A stretch of DNA of 64,000 nucleotides from Bradyrhizobium sp. AUGA SZCCT0283 (GTDB lineage: Bacteria > Pseudomonadota > Alphaproteobacteria > Rhizobiales > Xanthobacteraceae). This document shows, in pieces, positions 50,718 through 59,677 of the stretch (positions are counted from its first letter, which is position 1; every line of letters starts with the position of its first letter). The notes under the pieces are model-generated. The model searched no databases, was not told the origin of the DNA, and saw only the letters and a list, made by a program, of their open reading frames with translations. Made by a program: the position numbers and the translations under genes. The stretch covers positions 96,823-160,822 of the forward strand of contig NZ_JAFCLU010000019.1 of assembly GCF_018130385.1 (NCBI RefSeq), written 5' to 3'.

Positions 50718-52616
50718 TTACAAGAACCCGATGGAAATCCACGGGAAGATCGCCACGATAATCAGGCCGACCATCAACGCCAACAGGTAACCCCAGATCG
50801 GCCGGATACCCTCGGCCGGATCGACGCGTCCAATGGCGCAAGCCGCATAATAGCCCACTCCGAAGGGAGGTGCGAATAGCCCGATACCCATCGCGAGAAT
50901 AACGATCATCGCATAGTGGACCTCGTGCACGCCCACGGCACGGGCGATCGGAAACAATAGGGGGCCGAACAACACGATCGCCGGAATGCCCTCGAGCACG
51001 CTGCCCAGGATTGTGAAGGCCACGATCGATACCGCGATGAACGTGGCCGAGCCACCCGGCAGGCCGGTCATGGCGGCCGCCAGAGTCCGCGAAAAGCCGG
51101 ACTGCGTGAGGCCCCAGGCCATGCCGGTGGCGCAGCCGATAATCAGCAAGATCGCGCCCGACAGGCACGCGGTCTCGACCAACATTGGCACGATCCGCCG
51201 CCAGTCGAAATTGCGGTAGATCAACAGCCCGTAAATCAGGTAGCCGACGATGAAAGCATAAACGATTCCGATGGTGGAGACTTCGGTTGCGGTCGCGATG
51301 CCCTCGACCACGGCGTAGCGGATCACGAACGGCAGCGCGATGGCGGGCAGGGCGATGGCAAACGAACGAACGATCTCGCCGCCGCTCGCCCGCGTCACGT
51401 GCCGCAGATCCTCGTTCCGATAGCGCCACCACACCAGCGCCGACAGCGTGATCGCCAGGACAAGGCCCGGCAACAGGCCACCGGTGAACAGCGCCGCGAT
51501 CGAGACGCCGGTGACCGAGCCGATGGTGATGAGGACGAGGCTCGGCGGGATGGTCTCGGTCTGCGCGCCAGTCGCAGAGAGCAGGGCGACCAGATCGCCC
51601 GGCTTGGCGCCCCGTGCCTTCATTTCCGGAAACAGTACCGGCGCCACGGCGGCCATGTCGGCGGCCTTCGAGCCTGAGATACCCGATACCAGATACATTG
51701 CCCCGACCAGCACGTAATGCAGCCCGCCGCGGACATGGCCCAGCAGGCTCGCCAGGAACGCCACCATGGCGCGCGCCATGCCGGTCATCTCGATCAAGAG
51801 GCCCAGGAACACGAACAGCGGCACCGACAGCAGGATCAGGTGGCTCATGCCCTCGTCCATGCGGCCGACCAGCACCATCAGCGGCGTGCCCGTGGTCAGC
51901 GCCAGATAGCCGTAAGTCGCAAGCCCGAAGCCGAACGCGATCGGCACGCCGGCCAAGACGCAGAAGCCGGCAACGCCGACAAAGAAGATGATCAGATTGA
52001 GATTGCCGAACGGTTTTAGCGAGCCCCTGAGCAGCCAGAAAATCGCGATGACAAGTGCGACCGACAGGATCGCGCCCAACATGGTTCGTGCATTGCCCGA
52101 TCGGGCCAGTCGCAGGAAAGCAAACAGCGCCATCAGGGCGATGCCGACCGGCAGCGCTGCGGCACGCCAGATATTAGCGATCTGCAGCGCCGGCGTGGTG
52201 ATGTAGCTTTCCTCGTAGGCGTATTCGTAGGCCGGCCAGGCAATAAGAAGCAGAAACGCCAGCGCCGCGGCTGTCGCTACCAGATCGAGATAGGCGCGCA
52301 TGGCTGGCTTCGCGCTGGCGACCACCGCCGTCATCCGCATGTGCTCGGCCCGGCGGAATGCGACCGCGGCACCCAGCATGGCTAGCCACAGGAACAGGAT
52401 CGACGCCAGCTCGTCCGACCAGATCAGCGGCCGGTGCAACGCATAGCGCGCCACCACGCCGGCAAACAGGATGATGATTTCGGCAACGACCAAGAGCGCA
52501 GCCGGAAGCTCGACCAGCATCCCCAAGGCATGTTCGACCGACGCGAGACGAGATCTGCGGCGAGGGGGCTGACCCACCTCACCGCCAACGGCTTCACTCA
52601 ACTCGGCATGAGCCAC
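50718..52616 (-). CDS. TRAP transporter permease, DctQ-DctM fusion
   Basis: 632 residues with about 16-17 hydrophobic segments. The first 200 residues are a DctQ-like small subunit (IWSDELASILFLWLAMLGAAVAFRR). The rest is the DctM-like large subunit (GVPIAFGFGLATYGYLAL, GLLIEMTGMARAMV, SGSKAADMAAVAPVLFP, VLEGIPAIVLFGPLLFP). Works with a periplasmic binding protein to import carboxylates driven by an ion gradient. Located between the binding-protein gene and the acyl-CoA ligase on the same strand. Confidence 0.92.
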   Translation of the reverse strand: MAHAELSEAVGGEVGQPPRRRSRLASVEHALGMLVELPAALLVVAEIIILFAGVVARYALHRPLIWSDELASILFLWLAMLGAAVAFRRAEHMRMTAVVASAKPAMRAYLDLVATAAALAFLLLIAWPAYEYAYEESYITTPALQIANIWRAAALPVGIALMALFAFLRLARSGNARTMLGAILSVALVIAIFWLLRGSLKPFGNLNLIIFFVGVAGFCVLAGVPIAFGFGLATYGYLALTTGTPLMVLVGRMDEGMSHLILLSVPLFVFLGLLIEMTGMARAMVAFLASLLGHVRGGLHYVLVGAMYLVSGISGSKAADMAAVAPVLFPEMKARGAKPGDLVALLSATGAQTETIPPSLVLITIGSVTGVSIAALFTGGLLPGLVLAITLSALVWWRYRNEDLRHVTRASGGEIVRSFAIALPAIALPFVIRYAVVEGIATATEVSTIGIVYAFIVGYLIYGLLIYRNFDWRRIVPMLVETACLSGAILLIIGCATGMAWGLTQSGFSRTLAAAMTGLPGGSATFIAVSIVAFTILGSVLEGIPAIVLFGPLLFPIARAVGVHEVHYAMIVILAMGIGLFAPPFGVGYYAACAIGRVDPAEGIRPIWGYLLALMVGLIIVAIFPWISIGFL

Positions 52617-52642
52617 GACGGCCCCTCAGACGTTACGAGACG

Positions 52643-53662
52643 TTACGACAGTTTGCCGACGGACTTTTCGAGCAACTCCCAGGCCTGGTCGCCGTATTTA
52701 CCTTTCCATTCCGCGTAGAAGCCGGCGGAGCGGAGTTTTTCGCGGAACGGCGCCACGTTGGGCTGGTTAAAGGTCAGGCCCTTGCCGGCCAGTTCCTGCT
52801 GCAGCCCGGCATTCAGCTTGGCGACGTCCTCGCGCTCCTTGACGGCCGCGGCGTTGATGTTCTTGGCGACGATGGTCCTGATATCCTCCGGCAGCTTTTC
52901 CCAGGCGCGGCGGTTCGCCAGGAACCAGAAGCCGTCCCACATATGGTTGGTCAGCGAACAGAACTTCTGCACCTCATACAGCTTCGCCGTCGAGATGATC
53001 GCCAGCGGATTTTCCTGGCCCTCGACGATCTTGGTCTGCAGCGCGGAGTAGACTTCGCTGAAATTGATCGAGGCGGGCGCCGCATCGAACGCCTTGAACA
53101 TCGAGGTCCAGAGCGGCGACACCGGCACGCGGATCTTGAAGCCCTTGAAGTCATCCGGGCCGTTGATCGGCTTGGTCGACGACGTGGTCTGGCGGAAGCC
53201 GTTGTCCCAGATCTTGTCCATGACCACGAGGTTTGCCTTGGTGATCTCGCCACGGATATGGGCGCCCAGGCCCCCGTCCATGGCCTTCCAGACCGTGTCG
53301 TAGTCCGGGAACGCAAAGCCGATGCCGCTGATCGACGCCGCCGGCACCAGCGTCGCCAAAATCAACCCCGACAGCGTGAAGAAATCGACGCCGCCCGAAC
53401 GAATTTGGCTCAACATGTCGGTATCGGAACCAAGCTGGTTGTTCGGGAAAATCTGCAGGTCGAACCGGCCGTTGGTCTCGGCCTTGATCGCTGCCGCCAT
53501 TTCCTTGGCGCGGGCGTTCATGGGATGGCCGTCAGGAAGATTATTGGCGTATTTGTAGGTGAACTCGGCGGTCTGGCCCCGCGCCACCAACGGCGCGCCA
53601 ATGCCGCCCAAAACCGCTGACGCAGCGGATGCCTTTAGAAGCGTGCGTCGTGAAAAACTCAT
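52643..53662 (-). CDS. TRAP transporter substrate-binding protein (DctP family)
   Basis: 339 residues. Twin-arginine-like signal SFSRRTLLKASAASAV, with cleavage near residue 30, then the DctP fold (ETNGRFDLQIFPNNQLGSDTDMLSQIRSGGVDF, GFRQTTSSTKPINGPDDFKGFKIRVP and EGQENPLAIISTAK). GGGAGA precedes ATG 53662; the longer frame to 53845 is not needed. First gene of dctP-dctQM-acyl-CoA ligase. Substrate is probably a carboxylate; the position and nature of the arginine clamp were not resolved. Confidence 0.92.
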   Translation of the reverse strand: MSFSRRTLLKASAASAVLGGIGAPLVARGQTAEFTYKYANNLPDGHPMNARAKEMAAAIKAETNGRFDLQIFPNNQLGSDTDMLSQIRSGGVDFFTLSGLILATLVPAASISGIGFAFPDYDTVWKAMDGGLGAHIRGEITKANLVVMDKIWDNGFRQTTSSTKPINGPDDFKGFKIRVPVSPLWTSMFKAFDAAPASINFSEVYSALQTKIVEGQENPLAIISTAKLYEVQKFCSLTNHMWDGFWFLANRRAWEKLPEDIRTIVAKNINAAAVKEREDVAKLNAGLQQELAGKGLTFNQPNVAPFREKLRSAGFYAEWKGKYGDQAWELLEKSVGKLS

Positions 53663-53856
53663 TGGGTTCTCCCTTGAGGATTGTTGTTCTTGCGATGACC
53701 CGATGTCGCGAGTCATCAGCGTACTCGCGCGCTTATTGCAGCGTCCGCAGGCGGCGGCAACACAAGGCTTTGGCGGATCAGGATTGCTTGGGTCAAACGA
53801 ACGCCTGTACAGCCGCCAGCTGGCTCGGTTTGCCAGAAGATCCACCTAAATATCTG

Positions 53857-53888
53857 ATCTAATTGTAGATATTAATATTCCATAATAT
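53857..53888. promoter_or_regulatory. AT-rich inverted repeats upstream of the TRAP operon
   Basis: ATCTA-N4-TAGAT at 53857-53870 and ATATTA-N8-TAATAT at 53869-53888 lie in an AT-rich patch about 195-225 bp before dctP, in sharp contrast to the surrounding GC-rich DNA. A promoter/operator (for example of a GntR-type regulator) is a guess. No other gene is seen between 53663 and 53944. Confidence 0.3.
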
Positions 53889-53944
53889 ACCTTATGCGAA
53901 TTCCGGATATTGACCCCGTATCCCTATGCGTGGTCTGAACAAGC

Positions 53945-54529
53945 CTACTGCCCCTTGCGGCTGCGCTCTGTGCCGTGAGACTGCTCCGCATACGGCCTGA
54001 GCTCCACCGCAGCCGCCGCCAGACGCCGGTACAAGTCGCGCCGGCGCGCCAGCGGCCACCAGTCGTAGAGGAAGATCTCCAGCGGTCGCCAATTCGCGAC
54101 CCAGCCGAGGATCAGGAGACTCTCTTCAACCAGTCTCTGGACCGGATTCGCGCTCAAATATCCAGCGGCAAGACGCGCCGAGATGAAGCATGCAACGAGG
54201 ATCGGGATACCGATTGCAAGCGAACGGCGGCCGACCCGGAACAGCTCGTTGAGTTCGTGCTGGACGGCAACGGCGCGGCCACTGAAATAGCGATGAAATG
54301 CCTCGTTCAGCTCTCTGGAGTGAGCGTCCGGCGCGTCGCCATCCGGGATATGGACGGCGATCCTGACCGGACGCTTGTCCGGCAGTTCGCGCGCCCAACT
54401 GACGATGTATTCTTCGGCATCCTGATCGAGATCCTTTTCCCGGAACGGAAACGGATCGAGCGTATGAAAGAGCTGCGCGAGACGGTCGACGCGGATTTCG
54501 ATCAAGTGCTCCGCATTTTCCGATGCCAT
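53945..54529 (-). CDS. Uncharacterised membrane-associated protein
   Basis: 194 residues. A charged N-terminal domain (about 1-95, beginning HLIEIRVDRLAQLFHTLDPFPFREKDLDQDAEEYIVSWA) looks soluble. One or two hydrophobic segments follow (about 103-125, SLAIGIPILVACFISARLAAG, and LVEESLLILGWVANW), then an arginine-rich tail. I do not recognise a family. ATG 54529 is the first in frame. 79 bp separate it from the rhodanese gene. Confidence 0.7.
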   Translation of the reverse strand: MASENAEHLIEIRVDRLAQLFHTLDPFPFREKDLDQDAEEYIVSWARELPDKRPVRIAVHIPDGDAPDAHSRELNEAFHRYFSGRAVAVQHELNELFRVGRRSLAIGIPILVACFISARLAAGYLSANPVQRLVEESLLILGWVANWRPLEIFLYDWWPLARRRDLYRRLAAAAVELRPYAEQSHGTERSRKGQ

Positions 54530-54608
54530 GGCGTCATGAGTCCAGATATGCGGCGGCCTGCCCCCGCACGCTGAACTCTAGAAGGAGAGCCCGCCGCCTG
54601 GGCACCGA

Positions 54609-54986
54609 TCAGGCCTTCTCCACGTCGCCGCCCGCCTCCAGCCAGCCCTTGAAGCCGCCGAGATTGCGCACGTTGGAATAACCCATTTCCTTGAGGGTCT
54701 TGCCGACGAGCGCTGAGCGTCCACCTGAGGCACAATACGCGATCACCGTCTTGGCGCGGTCGAAGGCTGCGTCATGCATCGCCGAGGCGGGATCGGCGCG
54801 GAACTCGACGAGACCGCGCGGCACGGCAAGGGCGCCAGGCACCTTGCCCGAGGTTGCCACTTCCGCAGGCTCACGAACGTCGAGGAACAACACATCGACC
54901 CTGCCCAGCAATCCCTTGGCCTCATCGGGACTGATACGGGGCACTTCCGCTTCGGCTTCCGCCAGCATCGCTTGTACTGTTTTCAT
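54609..54986 (-). CDS. Rhodanese-like domain protein
   Basis: 125 residues. The active-site loop is C-A-S-G-G-R (in VIAYCASGGRSAL), with DVREPAEVATSGKVPGA before it and GYSNVRNLGGFKGWLEAG after. Such single-domain proteins carry persulfide sulfur or handle cyanide or thiosulfate. GGAG precedes ATG 54986 at about 8 bp. Cytoplasmic, no signal peptide. Confidence 0.9.
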   Translation of the reverse strand: MKTVQAMLAEAEAEVPRISPDEAKGLLGRVDVLFLDVREPAEVATSGKVPGALAVPRGLVEFRADPASAMHDAAFDRAKTVIAYCASGGRSALVGKTLKEMGYSNVRNLGGFKGWLEAGGDVEKA

Positions 54987-55102
54987 TCTGTTTCTCCTTG
55001 GAGCAACGATCTATAGCGGTTTGGTTTTGGCTTCAATCGCCGAAGTCCTTGAGGACTCCGCGATTCTTTCGTGAGGCGGGGTCACCCGCGCATCGCACCA
55101 CC

Positions 55103-55209
55103 TCATCTACCCCTGAAATGTGGCTTTCGGCGGCCGAGAAACGCTCGACGCCTTCCTTGTGGTCCTCGCTCATGCTCGCCAGCGCGAGCTGGCCGACGTG
55201 CATATGGCG
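55103..55209 (-). pseudogene. Enoyl-CoA hydratase 3' fragment
   Basis: Minus-strand translation gives HMHVGQLALASMSEDHKEGVE, then after a one-base shift FLGRRKPHFRGR-stop, matching the C-terminus of the intact hydratase at 58784-59590 (HMDVDQFALASMTEDHKEGV, FLQRRKPRFKGR). At DNA level 55144-55208 and 58826-58890 differ at 6 of 65 positions by my count. No homology continues beyond about 55209, where the binding-protein gene region begins. Confidence 0.85.
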
Positions 55210-55232
55210 TGGTTTCCTGTCCGCCACGTCCC

Positions 55233-56516
55233 TCACCATTCCTTGTAGGTCGGCTCGATGCATCCCCCGCAGACCCAAGGAAAGGTCCAATCGGCCGTAC
55301 GGTTGGCGCTGTCGGGGATGTACCTGCTCCAGGCATCGGCTCGGACCGGATTGATCGACCGCCAAATGACATTGAAGGTCCCGGAAGAATTTATCTTGCC
55401 TATCATGACGGGTTTGGAAAGATGATGATTGGTGTTCATCACAACCTCGAAGCCGCTCGGCGCCTTGATCCTCTGACCGTACGTGGCTTGCCGGACCGCG
55501 TCTATGTCTGTTGTGCCCGCTTGAACGACGGCTTGCGCCCACATCCTGAAACCAATGAAGGTGGCCTCCATCGGATCATTCGTGATTATGTCTCGTTGCT
55601 CGTTGAAGTCCGCCCACATTTTCACGAAAGCGTCGTTCTCTGCTGACTTGATCGACTGGAAGTAATTCCAGGCCGCCAGGTGCCCGACGGGGGCAATGTC
55701 CACACCCAGCAATTCACGCTCGCCGAACGAGAAAGCCATCACCGGAATTGCGTTGGCGTCTACCTGTTGGGCTGCCAGTTCGCTGTAGAGGTACGTGTTT
55801 GCATCTCCGTTAACGGTTGATATGACTGCGGTCTTTTTTCCCTCCGAACCGAAGGCCTTGATCCGCCCGACGATCTCTCGCCATTCGTAATGACCGAACG
55901 GCGTATAGATCGTCATGATGTCATCCGGCGACACCCCGTCTGCAGCAAGATACGCGCTCAGGATTCGGTTGATCGTGCGCGGGTAGACGTAGTCGGTACC
56001 GAGCAAAACCCATCTGCGAACCTTGCCTCCCTCATTGCTGATCAGATATCGAACGGCCGGAATTGCTTGCTGGTTGGGCGCGGCCCCCGTGTAGAAAATG
56101 CTGCGCGAGCTTTCTTCACCCTCGTACTGCACCGGGTAGAAGAGCAAGCCGTTCAGTTCCTCGAAAATCGGCAGCACGGACTTGCGCGAGGCGGAGGTCC
56201 AGCACCCGAATACAACGGCGACCTTATCGTTCGAGAGCAGTTGCCTGGCTTTTTCCGCAAACACGTTCCAATCGGACGCGGGATCAACAACGACCGGCTC
56301 AAGTTTCCGTCCGAGCAGACCGCCCTTCTTGTTCTGGTCCGCTATCAGCATGAGAACGGTGTTCTTGAGCACCGACTCGCTGATTGCCATCGTGCCTGAC
56401 AAAGAATGGAGAATTCCGATTTTGATGGTGTCCTCGCGTGCGTGAGCCGCTGAAACAGCGAGCATCAACCCCAAGCCGAACAACCTTGGCATGACACCGG
56501 GCATCGTTGACTTCAT
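55233..56516 (-). CDS. UrtA-like periplasmic substrate-binding protein
   Basis: 427 residues. Signal peptide about 1-26 (cleaved after ...VSAAHA), then a type I periplasmic binding fold (IKIGILHSLSGTMAISESVLKN, VFGCWTSASRKSVLPIFEELNGLLFYPVQYEGEE, VLLGTDYVYPRTINRI and MEATFIGFRMWAQAV). It closely resembles urea/short-chain amide binding proteins (UrtA/FmdD), but no permease or ATPase gene lies next to it. It follows the cyclase gene with a 4-nt overlap, so the two proteins are made together. The C-terminal motif VCGGCIEPTYKEW has two cysteines. Confidence 0.9.
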   Translation of the reverse strand: MKSTMPGVMPRLFGLGLMLAVSAAHAREDTIKIGILHSLSGTMAISESVLKNTVLMLIADQNKKGGLLGRKLEPVVVDPASDWNVFAEKARQLLSNDKVAVVFGCWTSASRKSVLPIFEELNGLLFYPVQYEGEESSRSIFYTGAAPNQQAIPAVRYLISNEGGKVRRWVLLGTDYVYPRTINRILSAYLAADGVSPDDIMTIYTPFGHYEWREIVGRIKAFGSEGKKTAVISTVNGDANTYLYSELAAQQVDANAIPVMAFSFGERELLGVDIAPVGHLAAWNYFQSIKSAENDAFVKMWADFNEQRDIITNDPMEATFIGFRMWAQAVVQAGTTDIDAVRQATYGQRIKAPSGFEVVMNTNHHLSKPVMIGKINSSGTFNVIWRSINPVRADAWSRYIPDSANRTADWTFPWVCGGCIEPTYKEW

Positions 56517-58468
56517 GGCGCGGCCCCGACCAACTCGAAGATGCGGGTTTCCTTCGTCATGCCCTTGGCAATGACCGACTCGACGGCTCTGAACTGGAAG
56601 CAGTGCTGAACCCGCGAATAGACGCCTTCGCTCACAAGAATGGCGGTCCCAAATTGCTTATTCAGCCCTTCGAGGCGCGCCGCCAGATTTACCGTATTGC
56701 CAAGGGCGGTGTAGTTCATGCGCTCCGTCGACCCAAGATTGCCGACGACGGCCTCCCCGACATGAATGCCAAATCGCGTGAAGAACGGCTTCAGACCCTC
56801 GGTTTCAAACCGAGAATTGAGCTCTTCACATGCCGCCCTGCCCGCAAGAGCCGCCCGGCAGGCCCGCTCAACGTGGTCGGGCTGTGGATTGGGTGCGTTC
56901 CAGAACACCATCACTGCGTCGCCAATGAACTTGTCGACTGTCCCGCCTTCGGCGAGGAAAGCCTCCGTAAGCACGGAAAAATATCGCGACGTTTGGTGCA
57001 TGAGAGTGTCAGGGTCGGCGGATTCTGCGATCGTCGTAAAATCCCGGACGTCGGTGAAAACGACGGTAATCTCCTCTCGAACACCGCCGAGCTCGGTTGA
57101 GATGGAATCATCAACGATCCGCTGGACGATCTCCTTGGGGACAAAGTGCGCGAACGACCAAATGGCGCGCTGCGCGAGCTCCATTGCACTGCCGAGTTCG
57201 TGAATTTCCTTAATGCGTGACGTGACTGACGAGGGACCGGGCGCAGCCAGCGTCTGGAGTTTGACTGCTTGGAGGGTAATGTCTCTCAAAGATCGAGACA
57301 TTCCGCCGCCAAATATCCAAATGCCCGGAATAAAAGCAGCGCTAGCGATAATTGCGAGGACTAGTCCGGTGAACTGGAGATTCCGTACATTCTGAGCAAA
57401 ATCTTCCTGGGCCGCCAGCAACAATATGTTGGCGTTGTACTGCTCACCCAGATTGAATTTTGTCACCCTGAACAGAAAGTCCCGCCCGTGATCGTCACGG
57501 ATGCTTCCGTCGTAGTGGTCGCGACCATCCGACTTTCGCAAGGCTTCCTGCACGACCCCGGAGTTGATTTCCTTGATGCTTGGCAATTGCGGTTGGGATG
57601 GATGCGTCATCGCATTGACAACGAATTGTGCGAAATTGGGGTGGGCTATAAGCGCGCCGGTCGAGTCAAAGATCAAGACACTGCCGTGCGCTCCGGGTCG
57701 TTGCGACTGGACGAAATCGCTGAAGCTGTCGAGCTTGAGATCTGCGGCAAGGACACCGGACACTCTGCCTCGCAAGGGCGCGCTAACCGTGATCACCGGT
57801 GCGCCGATGCTGAATGAAAGATAAGGCGATGAGACCAGCGCGCGGTCGGCTTTCACCGTCTCGTAGTACCAGCTCCGCTTGCGCGCGTCGTATCCGTATT
57901 TCCACAGATCAAGCTGCCCGACCTGGTTGCCCTGCTGATCTTCGAAAATTCGTCGCATCGGCAGATCGCCACTGGGCGTGGGCCGGACCAAATTGATCGC
58001 AATGTTAGCCTCAGGCGTCGCACGCAACCTTCCGCGCTGCTCGTCGTTGAGATCGTCAATGCGCCGTACCTGCAACCAAGCGCCGTTTTCGAAACCTGCG
58101 TAGACACTGTCCATTTGAGGCAGTTCTTGCAGTGCGGCTTTGAATAGCGGGATCGCACGACCGGTCTCGGTTCTTTCATTTGAATCGGCCACGCTGGAAC
58201 TTGTCGCCAGCACATGCACCAACGACGCCATGGTGGTAATTTCGGTCCGGAGGCGCCCGAGGGCCTTCGCGCTGGTCGCATCCATATAGGCAGACGCGGC
58301 TTCGTGCGTGGCCCAACGAAGAGCCAGGATCTGAATTGCGATCAGCAGCACGGCCAGAGCGACGATAAACGCCATCACCGCGAAGGTGAGTGAGGTTCGA
58401 AATGTGAACATCCCGCGTGCCCTCCTCGTGAAGGATACAGCCGGTAAGTCTCTTCGCCGTTCGTTCAC
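56513..58468 (-). CDS. Membrane class III adenylate/guanylate cyclase with periplasmic dCache-like sensor
   Basis: 651 residues. Membrane segment about 25-50; a large periplasmic part (about 55-365) with dCache features (SWYYETVKADRALVSSPYLSF, GAPVITVSAPLRGRVSGVLAADLKLD); second membrane segment about 368-390; a HAMP-like stretch; then the cyclase domain (about 460-645) with metal-binding D473 in FTDVRDFT and the FIGDAVMVFWNAP and GNTVNLAARLEG motifs. It makes cAMP (or cGMP) on binding a periplasmic ligand. The start of the downstream binding-protein gene overlaps its stop. Confidence 0.92.
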   Translation of the reverse strand: MNERRRDLPAVSFTRRARGMFTFRTSLTFAVMAFIVALAVLLIAIQILALRWATHEAASAYMDATSAKALGRLRTEITTMASLVHVLATSSSVADSNERTETGRAIPLFKAALQELPQMDSVYAGFENGAWLQVRRIDDLNDEQRGRLRATPEANIAINLVRPTPSGDLPMRRIFEDQQGNQVGQLDLWKYGYDARKRSWYYETVKADRALVSSPYLSFSIGAPVITVSAPLRGRVSGVLAADLKLDSFSDFVQSQRPGAHGSVLIFDSTGALIAHPNFAQFVVNAMTHPSQPQLPSIKEINSGVVQEALRKSDGRDHYDGSIRDDHGRDFLFRVTKFNLGEQYNANILLLAAQEDFAQNVRNLQFTGLVLAIIASAAFIPGIWIFGGGMSRSLRDITLQAVKLQTLAAPGPSSVTSRIKEIHELGSAMELAQRAIWSFAHFVPKEIVQRIVDDSISTELGGVREEITVVFTDVRDFTTIAESADPDTLMHQTSRYFSVLTEAFLAEGGTVDKFIGDAVMVFWNAPNPQPDHVERACRAALAGRAACEELNSRFETEGLKPFFTRFGIHVGEAVVGNLGSTERMNYTALGNTVNLAARLEGLNKQFGTAILVSEGVYSRVQHCFQFRAVESVIAKGMTKETRIFELVGAAP

Positions 58469-58783
58469 GTAGCCGCTTCCGCGCAGACGTCATTGCTTCT
58501 GTATCGAAGCCAGCACCAGGGCTCCCCGACCCGGTGGGAGCGGCCGACCAAAGCGGCGGGGAATCCTTTCTCGGATTCCACACGAAAATCCGAATAGCTC
58601 TTAAAGCCCGGAAGGCGGCGTCGGCCGCTTCCGAAGGTAACCCGGATTCGACAGAGAGATATACTCGCGATTCCGGCTTTGCTTAAACCGGACTTGGAAT
58701 GCGCTTCGGCTAGAGCATTGATCTTATTAGAAATTTATCTCCAAAGAGTTTCAAAGTCGCCTTGCCGGTAACGTCACGGCATC
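58469..58783. other. Intergenic stretch without a supported gene
   Basis: About 315 bp between the cyclase start and the enoyl-CoA hydratase stop. Composition is more AT-rich near 58700-58750 (for example ATCTTATTAGAAATTTATC) than the flanks. The promoter of the cyclase gene should be here, but I see no convincing -35/-10, FixK-type site or repeat. Confidence 0.5.
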
Positions 58784-59590
58784 CTACCTGCCCTTGAATC
58801 GCGGCTTGCGTCTTTGCAGGAATGCCTCGACGCCTTCCTTGTGATCCTCGGTCATGCTCGCCAGCGCGAACTGGTCGACGTCCATGTGGCTCGCCAGATC
58901 GTCGAGCGCGTGCGCCAGGCGGTTGACCGTCAGCTTGGTCATGGCGACCGACAGCGGCGGCTGGGCGGCGACCTTGGCGGCGAGCGCCATCGCGGCGTCG
59001 AGCGCCTTGCCGGGTTCAGCCACCTCCTCCACCAGCCGCCATTCGTAGGCCTCGGCCGCCGAGATGCGCTGGTCGGCCAGGATCAGCGCCTGCTTGGTGC
59101 GGGCCGGTCCCATCAGGTGCAGCATGCGCGGCACGCTCTGCCAGCTCATGTTCATGCCGAGCCCGATCTCGGGCACGCGCATATGGGCGTCTTTGGCCAT
59201 GATGCGGAAATCCAGCGCGACCGCCAGGGCCACGCCGCCGCCGACGCAAAAGCCTTCGATCGCGCCGATGGTGATCTGTTCCATGTCCTGCCAGGCCCGC
59301 GTCAGCCGCGGTCCGAGCTTCAGGTGCCGGCGCAGCGCACCGAGATCCATGGACGTGCGGGACCGGCCTTCCGGATCCTTCAGGTCGAAACCCGCGCTGA
59401 ACGATTTGGCGCCACCGGTCAGCACCACGACCGAGGTCGCGCCATCATCCTCAAAGCTGCGCGCGGCGTCGGTGAGTTGGCGCAGCGCCTCCGGCGACAT
59501 CGCATTGATGCCGTCGCCGCGGTCGAAACGCACGACCGCGATGCGGCCATCCGGTCCCAGGCCCTTCTCGATCTTCACAAAATCAGCCAA
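58784..59590 (-). CDS. Enoyl-CoA hydratase/isomerase family protein
   Basis: 268 residues of the crotonase fold. The oxyanion-hole region SFSAGFDL (about 64-71) and IEGFCVGGGVALAVALDFRIM (about 111-131) are visible, and EIGLGMNMSWQSVPRM follows. The glutamate positions of true hydratases are not clearly retained (EIGLGM in place of the usual E-x-x-x-G pattern), so isomerase or another reaction is possible. Its 3' end has a diverged partial copy at 55103-55209. Confidence 0.88.
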   Translation of the reverse strand: MADFVKIEKGLGPDGRIAVVRFDRGDGINAMSPEALRQLTDAARSFEDDGATSVVVLTGGAKSFSAGFDLKDPEGRSRTSMDLGALRRHLKLGPRLTRAWQDMEQITIGAIEGFCVGGGVALAVALDFRIMAKDAHMRVPEIGLGMNMSWQSVPRMLHLMGPARTKQALILADQRISAAEAYEWRLVEEVAEPGKALDAAMALAAKVAAQPPLSVAMTKLTVNRLAHALDDLASHMDVDQFALASMTEDHKEGVEAFLQRRKPRFKGR

Positions 59591-59677
59591 CGCACGGCCT
59601 CCTGCCCTTTGATTTTCCGAAAGCTTAGCTCAGAAATCTGCCGTCTTGGGAAGCGCCGCAACGAGTTTGAGAGCAGC

